Below are positions 23,763 to 34,921 of a stretch of 64,000 nucleotides of DNA, one piece after another. The notes under the pieces are model-generated. The model was not told the DNA's origin, did not search any database, and worked only from the letters and a program-made list of their open reading frames with translations. Source of the DNA: Volvariella volvacea V23 (Eukaryota > Basidiomycota > Agaricomycetes > Agaricales > Pluteaceae); the NCBI GenBank assembly GCA_000349905.1, contig KB722740.1, positions 1,150,575 through 1,214,574 on the forward strand. Reading direction: 5' to 3'. How positions within the stretch are numbered: the stretch's first letter is position 1; each line of letters opens with the position of its first letter. Both the position numbers and the translations under genes were made by a program.

Positions 23763-25650
23763 GTGAGGTTGACAACATGGCGCAGTCATGATTCGTCATG
23801 CACATGCATCACGGGCTGGTCGCTTCATGCTTTGACTACATCACTCAACAACCATGGCGGTCGGTCCCTTTGCTTTCCCGAGTCATTTTCACTCACACCA
23901 CCCCTGCAGCAAGCCGATCCGGTTACCAGAGTTTTGTTATTGAATGACGTATTGCAACATATCCTACTTTATCTCTGTTGAATACTAATCACCCAACCAC
24001 ATATGCCGAATATGGAATTACCTTTTATATCGCAGATAGNNNNNNNNNNNNNNNNNNNNNNNNNNNNNNNNNNNNNNNNNNNNNNNNNNNNNNNNNNNNN
24101 NNNNNNNNNNNNNNNNNNNNNNNNNNNNNNNNNNNNNNNGATTTGACAATCTCAGCAAGAAAACTCTAGTCAATTATGCACTTGTCCGGCGCGATTCGTG
24201 TGATACGGTGCTGAATTTAGTATGGCGCGACTTGGAATCGCTCGTCCCCCTTCTGCGCCTGATTCCAGGGTTCCGAATTGTTGGTGCACAATATGTAGGT
24301 TGTGTACAATAGCGAAAATTAGTGTGCTGATCGATTGGGCGCTAGATCCTAACGGGAGACCCTCGTCAATGGGATTGGGCCAGATTTGAATTTTACGCGC
24401 AGAAAGTGAGAACCCTCAAACTCCTTGACCAGAGCCATTCGGTACCATTCATCTACAACTGTGTTGCTCTGGTTCGCCCAACATCGACTCCGCTATTACC
24501 TAACCTCATTTCGCTCGATTACAATGACATATCGTCCTGTCGCGAATCTCCTCTCTTAAGTCTCATTGGCCCTTCTCTTAAACGCCTAAAGATCACCGCC
24601 GGAGCGCACGCCAACCTCGCCTCCCTTTTAACTGTTCTTCCGGCATGCGCCCCCAATATTGGTAGCGTCTCCCTCTATGACGAACTATCCAAGTCTCAAG
24701 CCCATAATTTTCTCTCTTCCCTTCAATACTTCTCTAATCTTCACGAGCTATCCCTGACGAATCACGGAACTCGTATATCATTGAACTTTTTGAAGGAACT
24801 AGAGACAGAGAGGTTTACGAGCATCTCCTTGACCCTTTCTGAACGCCAGGTCGTGGTTGAGGGCGAAGACCTTCCTGGCCTGCGTTTCGAAAGGCTGAAA
24901 TCGCTACGTTTGGATGCATGTACTAGATTGCTCAGGAAGCTTACGGCGCGCTTTGATTGTGGGAAGCTAGAGAGCCTCACGCTTGGCATCAGGATCCCAG
25001 ATGGGCAAGGAGTCGCACATGACTGTGCAGAGTCCACTCTCCTCCATTCCGCCTATCAAAAGTGGTCGCATTCATTACTCTCCCTGAGCCTCGTTCTCCA
25101 TTTTAGCACCACGAGCAAATCTACATCTCTGCAACTCGTGACGAGGAGTCTGGTTCCACCACGGGATACCATGCCGCGCAACCTAAAGAGATTTCAGTTG
25201 GACGTAACGGAGACCCGAGGGACAGTAAAGGTTGTGAACGAGGGCCAACTGGAGAAATTCATAGGTAGTCTGCCCGAACTGGAGGAGCTTACCCTCCCCG
25301 TCTGCTACGCAGTACCCTTGTCCACCGTGCAAGCACTGATACCGCGCTGCCCGGCCCTATCCAAGCTTCAGCTCAAAATGGACTTGATGTCAATCTCGCC
25401 GACCTCCCCTCTTCCATCCTTAATGGTCAATCGACTGCACACTCTTTCGGTAGGGAAAGCATGGTTCCCTCAAGCAAGTAGCTCACAGAAGCAGCGGCTC
25501 CTTCTTTGGCACCTTTTCCACGTTTTCCCTAATTTATTACAAGTGCATTCTACTGGGAACTCTGGCTGGAGAGAAGTTCCGGAATGGTTTGCGTTATTTC
25601 GTGCCGCTACGCGCGTTAGTCTCGATCGTTCTGGAATCTCGTGTACTTAA
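23763..25650 (+). pseudogene. F-box/LRR gene (copy E), interrupted in the F-box exon
   Basis: The LRR exon (24346-25650) is open and complete, starting at the conserved DWARFEFYAQKV signature and ending SLDRSGISCT. The F-box exon is broken. Its first part (DPVTRVLLLNDVLQHILLYL) runs into foreign sequence from about 23967. After a 100-N gap the homologous frame resumes at KKTLVNYALVRR (~24160) and ends at 24294 before a phase-0 intron. Compared with copy F the coding parts abut without loss, so an insertion is likely; the ends (TGTTGAATAC.../...TCTCAGCA) are not a canonical intron. The start used in copy F is also lost here (ATGCCATC became ACACCACC), though an upstream in-frame ATG lies near 23778. 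Probably a pseudogene. Confidence 0.65.
24040..24139. other. Assembly gap (100 N)
   Basis: Exactly 100 N inside the insertion that splits the F-box exon of copy E. True size cannot be estimated from the paralogue, because the paralogue has no sequence here. Confidence 0.95.
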
Positions 25651-26449
25651 CCCTTAAATACCCTTGCTTGCATTTGATACTGCCTTAACCTATGACATCC
25701 GTACATTTCTTGAGCTCTATGTGCGTACCCGGACAGGGAAATGCGGAAACTCCTAGCCTGGAGACATCTATAAACGGAATGTGCCTCAAGGGAATTACAA
25801 CTAAAAAATAAGGCGGTATTACAGAAGTGTAAAGCACCAATGGAAGCAGAGAGCAATGCTTTATGGATATGAGTGCTGAGAATTGAAGCACGCAGTGAAG
25901 TCAACTGTAGTATCTCAAAGCGTTAAGCCACTCCAATACGCGGAGCAAATGTCCTCGAGAATGTTGCATCTCCCTTTTGTCATTGTACCATCCTGAGCAT
26001 CCTGACTCGTTATGACAGGCCTCAGCAGGACCGTGGACAAAGATTTCACGGGAAAGAGACGTAAACGCTATTATTACACGCGCTGTCACGGAATCACTTA
26101 TGATTCCAGGAATTCAGATGTTTGAACTAAGCACACTGCGATATTTAATGTTTCAAGCGCCTGACGGTACATATTTTATGTTAAAAATGTGAAAGAATGG
26201 GGAGATTATTGAAGTCGAGCATAGACTATGGCGTTGGAACAGCCTATGATTTCAGATCTTCGGAATGGCTAAGGAACGAAAGATTTGGGCCTAAGAGTTG
26301 AGTGGGAAGCCATAGTGTAGCATTTAACCTCTTCGTCTCTTTTTTGTGGGCGTCTAGGTCACGTGAGATGACAACATGGCGCAGTCAACGGTGGGCCACT
26401 GGCAGGGAAACGTTAAGCTCTGTCCTTCTCCCTCAAACCACATTTACTC
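25651..26449 (+). other. Spacer carrying duplication remnants
   Basis: Between copies E and F. It contains a decayed copy of the 22825 gene (listed separately) and, at about 25905-25960, a segment resembling 28705-28765 (shared pieces: TCTCRAARYGTTAAGC and GCGGAGCAAAT/GTGGAGCAAAT). The upstream region of copy F (26350-26390) matches that of copy E (23755-23790) around ACAACATGGCGCAGTCA, so the duplicated unit included promoter sequence. Confidence 0.6.
26015..26310 (+). pseudogene. Decayed duplicate of the 22825-23625 gene
   Basis: Nucleotide matches to 23290-23630 run in order: CAGGCCT, AGGACC(A/G)(G/T)GGACA, ATTATTACACGCGCTGT, a TTGAACTAAGCACA piece against CGGACTAAACACA, GGGGAGATTATTG against GGGGCGATTTTTG, and the end GAGTGGGAAGCCATA against GAGCAGGAAGCCATA. 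Indels shift the frame several times and many stops are present. It begins just at the acceptor-like end of the 69-bp stretch in the parent gene. The 5' half of the gene is not detectable. Confidence 0.75.
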
Positions 26450-28036
26450 ATGCCATCTCAGCAGCAAGCAGATTCGGTGACCAGAGCTCTGTCACTGAAC
26501 GACGTATTGCAGCAAATTTTGTCCCACCTCGACAAGAAAACCCTGGTTTATTTTGCACTTGTCCGTCGCAGTTCGAGCGAGCCAGCGCTGGATCTAGTAT
26601 GGCGTGACCTGCCATCATTTCTTCCCCTTTTACGCCTTATCCCAGGGTTCCAGATGGTTAACAGTCAATATGTAGGCTGTTTATCTTATTAAGCGCCTGT
26701 GCGCTGATCGATTGGGTGCCAGGTCCTAACTGGAAACGCATCTGAATGGGGCTGGAGCAGATACGAATTCTACGCGCCGAGAGTAAGGATACTCAACCTT
26801 GCCACGGGGACACAGCAAGTCCCTGTGGCTCCAGGCATCTACAGCTGTGTCGCTCGAACCCGGCTAACATCGATTCCGCTGCTGCCCAACCTTACCACAC
26901 TAAATTCTGGCGACATATCCTCCTCTGACTACCCGGAATCCCTCCTTTTGAATGTTGCGGGACCCCATCTCACAGAACTGAATATTTCTGCTAACGCGCA
27001 ATCCGACCGCTTTCTCACTTCTCTGTTCACGACTCTTCCAATCTGTGCTCCCCAAATCGAGAGTATCTCCTTCTCCGACAACCAAAGGAGAACTCAGCCC
27101 CATGATATTTTTTCGTCTCTTCAATATTTCCATAATCTCCGTAGATTATCCCTGACGGCTAATGGGTCACCTATTTCCTTGAAGTTTTTAAAGGAGTTAG
27201 GACAGAGAGAGAGATTTACGAGTATCACGTTGACCCTGAGCACTGGGATCACAGTCGTGGAAGAAGACCTCTCTGATCTGCGCTTCATTGGGTTGAAATC
27301 GCTAAAATTGGACGCCGATGTTGTGTTGCTTCCAAGGCTTACTCAATATTTAGGCTCCCAGAACCTAGAAGATCTCACACTTTACATCAGAAATCCACCA
27401 GGACAAGGAATTACACATGGATGTACAGCATCCAATCTACTCCACTTCATCTATAGGAAATGGTCTCACTCGCTGCGCTCTCTATGCCTCTATCTTTGCT
27501 TCAGCCCCGGAGGGAATAGTCTTCCACTCGTGATTGGAAGTTTAATCCCACTACGAGAGAACATACCGCACAATCTGACAAGGTTCGAGTTACGACTACA
27601 TCTTGGTATATTCACGACTACGCCTCTCAGTGAAGACCAACTGGGGGAGTTTATATGCAGTCTACCCAAATTAGAGGTCCTCAATCTTCCTCCTGTGAAT
27701 AAAGTATCGTTTTCTATGCTGCAGAAGATCGCGTCACACTGTCCGAGTCTATTGGAGCTTCAGCTCGGAATCGACTTGACATTCATATCGTCCACGTCAC
27801 CTCTTCCGTCTTCCTTCAACAATCGATTGCATACCCTTTCAGTAGGATATTCGTGGTTCCCTGGTACAGACAACCCGGAGAGGCAACGACTTGTTCTTTG
27901 GCACCTTTACCATGTTTTCCCCAGCCTTTTGCAGGTACAACATTCGAATACGTCGAACTCGTGGAGGGATGTACCTAAATGGTTTGCTCTATTTCGTGCC
28001 ACCACATATGTTAACTTCAAACGCCCTCGAATCTAG
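26450..28036 (+). CDS. F-box/LRR protein (copy F)
   Basis: Exon 1 (26450-26671) encodes an intact F-box: ALSLNDVLQQILSHLDKK, then SSSEPALDLVWRDL. Exon 2 (26723-28036) follows in phase 0 and opens GNASEWGWSRYEFYAPRV; total 511 codons. LRR-like phrases include LTELNISAN, LEVLNLPPVN and LLELQLGIDL, and the C-terminus (SWRDVPKWFALFRAT) matches copies B and E. This is the only member of the B/E/F subfamily that reads through without a lesion. It probably acts as an SCF substrate adaptor, but no substrate can be inferred. It sits downstream of a dead copy of gene D, mirroring the D-E pair. Confidence 0.8.
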
Positions 28037-29514
28037 CGTGTACGAAAAATTCACCTGTAATTCTAGTTTATCCTGTAGCTGATACTGCATTTGCGCCCAA
28101 CGAATAACTTTTCTGTGGACGCATTAATATAAAACCGCGAAATATCCGTCGTATTCAGATGCCAACCCACTGGTATAATATCCCTCACATGATTACATTG
28201 TAGTCACTGACCAATCCTCAACGCTCTCGATGTTACTCTACAACACGTCAATTGAATGCGACAGTAAGATGGACTCCTTTTTCATTGACCTTCCTAGCTG
28301 TTGCTAATCAGCGTTGTCCTCTTTACGCATTTTAACCCCCTAATAGGGCACCAATGACCAGGAAATGGGCACCAAAATCTCTGGCTTATCGTATTGCTGA
28401 ATATAGAAGTGGAATTCTTTTATATTGCGAGCGTCCTCAACCTCGTCTGAAAGCACAATACGCTTGCCGTGGTGGTGCTTGAGACTGCCTTCGTTGCCAG
28501 AGGACGCAGAATGTCCCCGAGTTTCATGGCTTGCTCCATCGACGCGCAATGGGGATTCTATAGGGCTGATTGGATAAAGAACAAGTTTCTCAACACTTAC
28601 CAGATGCGTTCTTAATGCAACGGCTTCGATCGGTATGTGTAGCCGAACGGGGTTTCATGAATATGACCCAGAAGAGGTATATAGAATGCACGTGGAAGAA
28701 GCTGTAACATCTCGAAAATGTTAAGCAGTTCTGCTATGTGGAGCAAATTGAGAACTTGATGGGGTTGGGCACCTGTGCGAGGCACGAGCTGGATCGAACT
28801 CGAGAAGTGCTTTATCGTAAAGGAGGAAGTTTGGCGGGCGGTCCACAGGGCCCAAACCGAGAGGTAAGTACCAAAACTCGAGGTTTATAGTTTGTATATT
28901 TTTTAAGGAAGACGTAGCAGTTGCATTTAAGTGTGCATGCACGACCTGGGTAGTGTAACAAGGAATGAAGTATAGGGGCACCTCAAAAAATGCACTGTTA
29001 TCAAATGCTCGAGGCACCTCCCTATGGCTATGATACGCGCAGTCAGACGACAGGAGCATCAAAGGCGACTAAAAAATCCTTGGAGCTACAAGGTGCAGCC
29101 TAGGCACAGGGCTCATAATCAGGATGTTAGACAGAACGGGGAGTTCCTACTTGGGCAAGATGGCCGAAGAAATGGCCAAACAAGGCAAGAGAAGCACGAA
29201 CGAGCGGTAAAGCACTTTAAAACAAAATGTCAAACTGAATCATAGTCCGGTCTCCATCACAGCGTAGACATGTCCAAATCCAGAGGCGTTGATCCACAAC
29301 TAAATGAGGGCATCTTAGAAGGTGCAGCGCCTCCTGGGCCTTGGGCCTCAGGTGTCAAATTTCTCTTCCGTTTCCGCTCCTGCTTTGTAGCTGTTAGCGT
29401 TGCTCTCACGTCCTAGTATGGAGAACAATCGGACACGATGGCTATGCGTGTCCAGGTATAAGAAGTAGTAGATTGAGGCGTTATCTCCCTTCTCAAGCTC
29501 CTTGAACTGCTACC
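28037..29514. other. Gene-free spacer with duplication debris
   Basis: No intact gene is supported over 1.5 kb. Minus-strand frames at 28340-28549 and 28721-29062 contain coding-like text (RIVLSDEVEDARNIKEF; INLEFWYLPLGLGPVD) but are out of register with each other. About 28705-28765 resembles 25905-25960. Confidence 0.5.
28340..29062 (-). pseudogene. Possible degraded minus-strand coding remnant
   Basis: Reading minus, 29062-28721 contains SLKNIQTINLEFWYLPLGLG with leucine-rich spacing. In another frame near 28755-28660 it continues as NLLHIAELLNIFEMLQLLPR, and 28549-28340 gives an acidic/basic stretch ending in a stop. The leucine-rich patterning suggests a dead F-box/LRR-like or helical gene, but no F-box or family signature is visible. 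Frame changes and lack of a start argue against function. Confidence is low. Confidence 0.25.
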
Positions 29515-31106
29515 ATGATGATGAGCGGGAACGATCCCAAACCGTCCACATGTCAGCAACACAAGGACGTTACCCTTGTACTCGACGTCATAATATCTAT
29601 CATCGACTACTTATCCGTTGACCTTAGTGACAATGCTTGCGACGTCCAGGCGAGAAGACGGGACTTACTTCATTTCGCGCTTGCCAGTCGAAGCGTAAAG
29701 GAATCCTCGCTCAACGCATTGTGGAGGTCCTTGGACTCCTTTTATCCCTTATTTGCGCTGCTCCCCACATTCTGCCTCCAGGTGTAGGTTTTCATGCCTA
29801 TGTACGACAACACTTACCGATATTGTACCTGCAGGTTCTTCGAGGGATTCCGGACGGCGAGCATTGGTTAAGGTTCAACTACTATGCCCGGAAAATCGAA
29901 GAAATCCGTTACCGGCCAACGGAGACAGAAGATGCGAAGATCGCCCCATGCACCTATTTGGCCGTTTTTAACTCTATCCTCCCGCACCGCTATCTCCCAA
30001 ACCTGAAGGCGATTCATCTGCTGCAGCCTTCATTCATATTTCTCTCCCTCTTCTCAGCATCTCAAGAGCTGAGCTCACTCGACTTCTCCGGCATACTGCC
30101 CCCTGGTCACGCATTCATCTCTAACGCACTCTCTGTTATCCATCATAACTCAGACCACCTCACCACCCTCGCCTTGCCCGCCGCCATCTCGGAGGACATT
30201 ATCGGGCTCGCAACGGATCTTCGACATCTCCAGTCTCTTTCACTGGGAGAACGAAATACTATTTCTCTTCCCATGTTAAAGAAACTCGGAGAGCTGGGGA
30301 ACCTTGGGAGTTTGACTCTGTCCGTCACGGAGAGCTTTGGGAGCGGAAATAAGCGGGATTTTGCCAATCTTGGATTTATCGGCCTACAGAAGTTGACGCT
30401 TGCGGGTCCATTAGATGTGGCAGTATCTGTGCTCGGCGTCATGGATGCATCAGGGCTGCGAGATGTCGACATCGACTTCAATCGTCAGAGGAACCCCAAG
30501 CCAGAGATGCTCGCAGTGCTTCTGAAGAGTATAGGCAGGAAGTGGCCTTCACTGCGCAGGGTGACAATCGCCAGCGCCGCGGCATGGGCAAATGCTGGCG
30601 CGGCGAATCCGACCAAGTTTGCGGATATGCTGCAAGATTTCGCTGACCTGGAAAGCCTCGTAATCGACATTCCGAGTTCCCCTGGATTATCGCCGATGGC
30701 GCCGGATGAAGTCATTTCGTTTGTGGGCGGTCATCCAAAACTACGAAAGTTGGACCTGCCTCCATTCAATATCGTCTCGTTTTCGACTCTGATCCGTGTC
30801 GCAAGGGCGTGCCCCTTCTTGATTAGCCTCAGAATTCACCTCGGTACGGAGGATATGCCAACCCTACCGGAATGTGAGGCGTTGAGGACGAGACTGCGAT
30901 ATCTAGCTGTTGGTGCCTCCGATTTCAAGGGACTGTCGACTGCGATGGAATTAGCCAGAAGGTTGAATCGCTTATTCCCGCTGTTGGAAATCATCGAGAG
31001 TGATGGGGATGGACCAACAAAGCAGTGGCAGACAGTGCAGACCCTGTTACGGTTTGCCCATGCCACCCGTGATGACGAGTTTGATAGGCCGAAGGTCCGC
31101 GTATGA
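29515..31106 (+). CDS. F-box/LRR protein (copy G)
   Basis: Exon 1 (29515-29781) carries the F-box segment (DVIISIIDYLSVDL; DLLHFALASRSVKESSLNAL, WRSLDSFYPLFALL). A short intron with a phase-0 join leads to exon 2 (29835-31106), giving 512 codons. Exon 2 begins VLRGIPDGEHWLRFNYYARK, matching the family's DWxxFxxYxxxV start, and continues with repeats such as HLQSLSLGERN, LQKLTLAGPL and PKLRKLDLPPFN. It is in the same orientation as copy F but clearly more diverged from the B/E/F group. It is GC-richer with no lesion, so it is probably functional. Inferred role: ubiquitin-ligase adaptor with unknown target. Confidence 0.8.
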
Positions 31107-31405
31107 CACTGCGCTATCAGTTCTAGCGATATCGATATTTTATGTGTGTAGTATTATTCTTGAGCCGTCCGTAATTGTATACCTTGTATCAGCGATCCCA
31201 CAGCTACTGCGATTTGAGGATGACTTGGAGTTCTGACTTGGCGCGCTGCGTTAATACAAGGAGTTACATAATCAGCACTGCATCCGCTTACGTAATTCAC
31301 CGCAATAGGCAGTCGCGGTCGAGCGGGAGGGGTGGATATGGATCTAACCTCTTCCCATCCCAACTAATTACTCATTCCAATCTTTCTTTCTTTTCTTCCT
31401 CTATC

Positions 31406-34249
31406 ATGAGCTTGGCAGTCTCGCATACACCTCAACCTCGGCAGCCTTCTCCTAATCCATCTCGTCGACCAGCTTCAATCGCGGAATTGGCAGAACGGGC
31501 ACTCGTCGATGATGTGTGGGACGAGCACAGGGATCTAAAGTATTATCTTCGAGTTGCGGAGAAGTATCGAAAAGACGGGCGGGAGTATGCTCAGATAGGA
31601 GATTATGAGAGGGCGTTTATTGAATACGCGCGGGCTGCGACTTTGGTGCTTGAGAGACTCCCACAACATCCGGAATACCATAGGCTTCTGACGGCGCAAC
31701 AGCGTCAGAATCTTGGATTGGTTCGTATTGCTTCTACGACCCCGTTCATCTTGTGTCCATGCAGGAGACTTGGACAATCGTCGTTCGCTATCTACGCGTA
31801 CCCCCCTAAACGCAGTCTCTACTCAGGTGGCGTACCTGATTCATTCATTTGCCGCTCATATTCGCTATTATTTCATTTTCATCTATTCGGTACTGACTGA
31901 TACTTTTGCTTGGTTCATTTAGAACGGACAGGACATCTTAGAAAGTCTAGGGCAGCTAAAACCCACACTCGTTGAGCGATATGAAAGATGGATGAAGCAA
32001 TACGCTAATGGAACTGCCGTCGAGTATGAGCCACCACCACCACAAGCATCACCACCAGATACCCGACACCGTTCGACCGCTCACGAGACACGACCCAGGA
32101 CATCGCATTCGCACCGCCACTACCCAAGCGAAGACGGAGGTCGAGTTCGGACGGTGGGACCCCGGGAGCAGGATCTTAGAAACCGCGACTCTGACAGGGA
32201 AAATGCTGAACAGGTCAGACAGAGGAGTGATGCGGCATATAACGAGATTAACGCGCGATTGGGGATGCGACCGCCATCAGCACTCGCAGACCGACGCCGA
32301 GAGGTCGCCGTCCAGGCCGCAAGGCAAGCTGCTGCCTCAGGTCGGGCCGGGCCTGAATACACGTTCTCACATCAGCACTCGCAGTCGGTCGGTTCGGTTG
32401 TACCTCCACCTTCGATAGATATCCATCGACCGGAAGATGTGTATCGATATCAGCAGCAGCAACAGCAGGAGGATGTTCAGAGACAGGAGGATACTGTTAG
32501 GAGGAAGAAGAAAGAAGCAGCGGAGAGCGTTGAAGGGATTGTGAAACGGCAGATGGAGACGGAGAATGCCAATCGGACGCTACGGGAAACTATTGCCATC
32601 AACAATCCTGGGACGATAACGTCTGGGATGGCGAATCTCAGCCTTGGACTCGGATCGTCGAACACCGCCGTTGCTTACCAGCCACCAGCTTCATTAGGGG
32701 CCGTGTACCAGTCGAACGGTGCTTCTACTTCGACTGTATCCCTCGTGGGATCGTCTTCTGTGTCATCTCATGGGCATGGTAGTCTTAATTTCCCTGCTCC
32801 ATCAGTACTCCCGCTAGAAAATCCGGCCAAATATGACGGCGATTCAACCGATTCGGAGTCAACGTATGGTGCTTCTTGGAAGGCTAGGGAGCGACATCTT
32901 GAGAACGGTCGTCAAACAATTAGACCGCCGACTAGGAGGTAAGCTCCTTATACTTTGACAGCGGATCTATGGCTTATGATACCCTTGTAGCTCCTCATTC
33001 CCTCCCCCGATAACCACCACTTCACCGTCCACCGAAATTGGCCCAATTCAATACCCCGCCCTTATGACACAACATCAACAAAAACAAGGCTACCAACCCT
33101 CGCACAATTCTGTGTTCGCCGCGAACGCCGCCAGCACCGGCCACTTGGCCATTCCTCCGAACATGCTCTTTGAATCTTCAACGACGCCAACAACACGGAA
33201 CTTGTACTCATCGGAACTGTTACCCCAGCCTTCGACCCCTACCCGACCTGCGACCTTTGCTCAACCACCTCAGCCCCCTGCACAACTAATTCAACAACAG
33301 CATACGCCGACGCAAGCTGTATATCCTCCTCGGTCTGCACCGCCTTTACCCGTACCACCAGTACCGACACCGGCACCTGCACCACCACCGCCATCGTCGT
33401 CATCGAATGCTTTGGCACGAGCAGATACAGAGCCGATAATTGGGTCCAGCTCGGGATCGACAGCAACCTCAAAGTCCCCCCCTGGTCTCAAGACAGTCTA
33501 TTTGCCGCGTGAATGCTTGCCCCGATTCCTTGATATCGCGAACATCAACACTGCGCTGAATAAGGAGACTTGTGGGTTGCTGTTGGGGAAGGATAGGGGA
33601 CACAAGTATGTGGTGACGACGCTGCTGATACCGAAGCAGCACTCGACGAGTGATACGTGTACGATGGACGAGGAAGAGCTGGTGTTGCAATTTACGGAGG
33701 AGAGGAATCTTATCACACTTGGATGGGTAGGTACTCAGTTTTATTTATGGTTAGGTTGGGGTGACTGACTGAGCCGCTTTTATGTGATTCTGTGATAGAT
33801 CCATACCCACCCTTCACAGTCATGTGAGTAGGTCTTGTGGAGATTCATTGTGCCCTCTCTAACCGCGGTTGGATTTAGGTTTCATGTCCTCCGTCGATCT
33901 TCATACGCACTCTGGATTCCAACGGATGTTACCCGAATCGTTTGCGGTCGTGTGCGCGCCAAAATTTAGTCCCAAGTACGTTTTTGCGGATCTTAGGTTT
34001 GAGCGTCATGGTTGATGTACTCTGTCCAGTTTTGGAATTTTCCGACTTACGGACCCGCCGGGATTGCAAACTATATTAGATTGTAATGCAAAGGAAGCCT
34101 TCCATCCTCACCCTGATCTTCCTATATACACCGTACGTCGACGTCATCGTTGACATATCTTGGTCGCTTATCTCTTCTCGTTGCAGGACGCGGATAAAGG
34201 ACACGTTCAAATGAGGGATGCCTCACTCGAAATTGTGGATTTGCGTTGA
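31406..34249 (+). CDS. AMSH/STAMBP-like JAMM deubiquitinase
   Basis: Seven exons join in frame to 784 codons: 31406-31720, 31923-32938, 32991-33726, 33799-33823, 33879-33975, 34030-34132, 34187-34249. The N-terminus is a USP8-dimerisation/MIT-like helical bundle ([39 protein letters not shown]). A long Gln/Pro/Ser-rich linker follows, including a QQQQQQ run. The C-terminal MPN+ domain has all JAMM zinc ligands: Glu in [13 protein letters not shown] in [11 protein letters not shown], and Asp in [16 protein letters not shown] enzymes are endosomal metalloproteases that cut Lys63-linked ubiquitin from cargo at ESCRT sites, and the end ([10 protein letters not shown]) fits the family. Oddity: exon 4 is only 25 nt and carries both catalytic histidines. 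Orthologue of fission-yeast Sst2 by family; not named further. Confidence 0.9.
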
Positions 34250-34921
34250 AACACTGGGTATACCCTCACTCTGTAACCACATGGAGTAGACGGGGATTCA
34301 CGAACTTGGGCCCGTTTGCAGCTTTCTGCATCGTCTGATTTCTTTTCCTGGCATTTTTGTTTGACATACTGGAATCATTGCTTCACTCACATATGCGATA
34401 TCATGGTACCTTTGTAGTCTTTAGCTCACTATTCATCGACTCTTTTCTTTGGTTTTCTCCTCAATTTCTTGTATTTATCCAAGTGGGGCTATCACATTTG
34501 TCATCATCATTGTGCGATTGGTCCACGCGGGGTGGGCAACTCCGGGGGTGTGATGCAAGCGTCGAGTCAGTTCATCTGCCACTCCCCTCCGTCGCACTTT
34601 TTCGAGCGCAACAGCAGTGCTCATCCACTCTGCCTCTCTCAAAGCAGTTTAAATCGCCCAAATGGCCTGTCAGAACGGGGCTGTGTGTGATATCAGCCCT
34701 CGGCAACATGAGTAATTTAAACTCCGATCAAAAGTGTGGGAAGCTGAAATTGGCAATCGCTGGTTGGTCGCTCGCTGGACCAAACGACGAGCAAAGCACC
34801 CGAAATATTTACCTCCCCCTTGACTTTTCCGGGCGCCCCAACGCCCGCAATTTCCTCCCTCGTTCCCTATTATCTCTCTAAATCTTTATTCTTTCTATCC
34901 TAGCTCGTGGTCAAACTACAA
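34250..34921 (+). promoter_or_regulatory. Spacer with the complex I subunit promoter
   Basis: 672 bp between the AMSH-like stop and the NDUFS1-type start. A 174-codon frame (34357-34881) shows no domain and looks like chance. Just before the start codon are pyrimidine-rich pieces (TTATTCTTTCTATCCTAG near 34885), typical of fungal transcription starts. No other gene is visible. Confidence 0.4.

Noticed and set aside
31000..31236. Small plus-strand frame overlapping the end of copy G
   Set aside because: Overlaps a real LRR exon in another frame and has no supporting motif.
34357..34881. 174-codon plus-strand frame before the complex I gene
   Set aside because: No domain, mixed composition, and it occupies the place where the promoter and 5' UTR must be.
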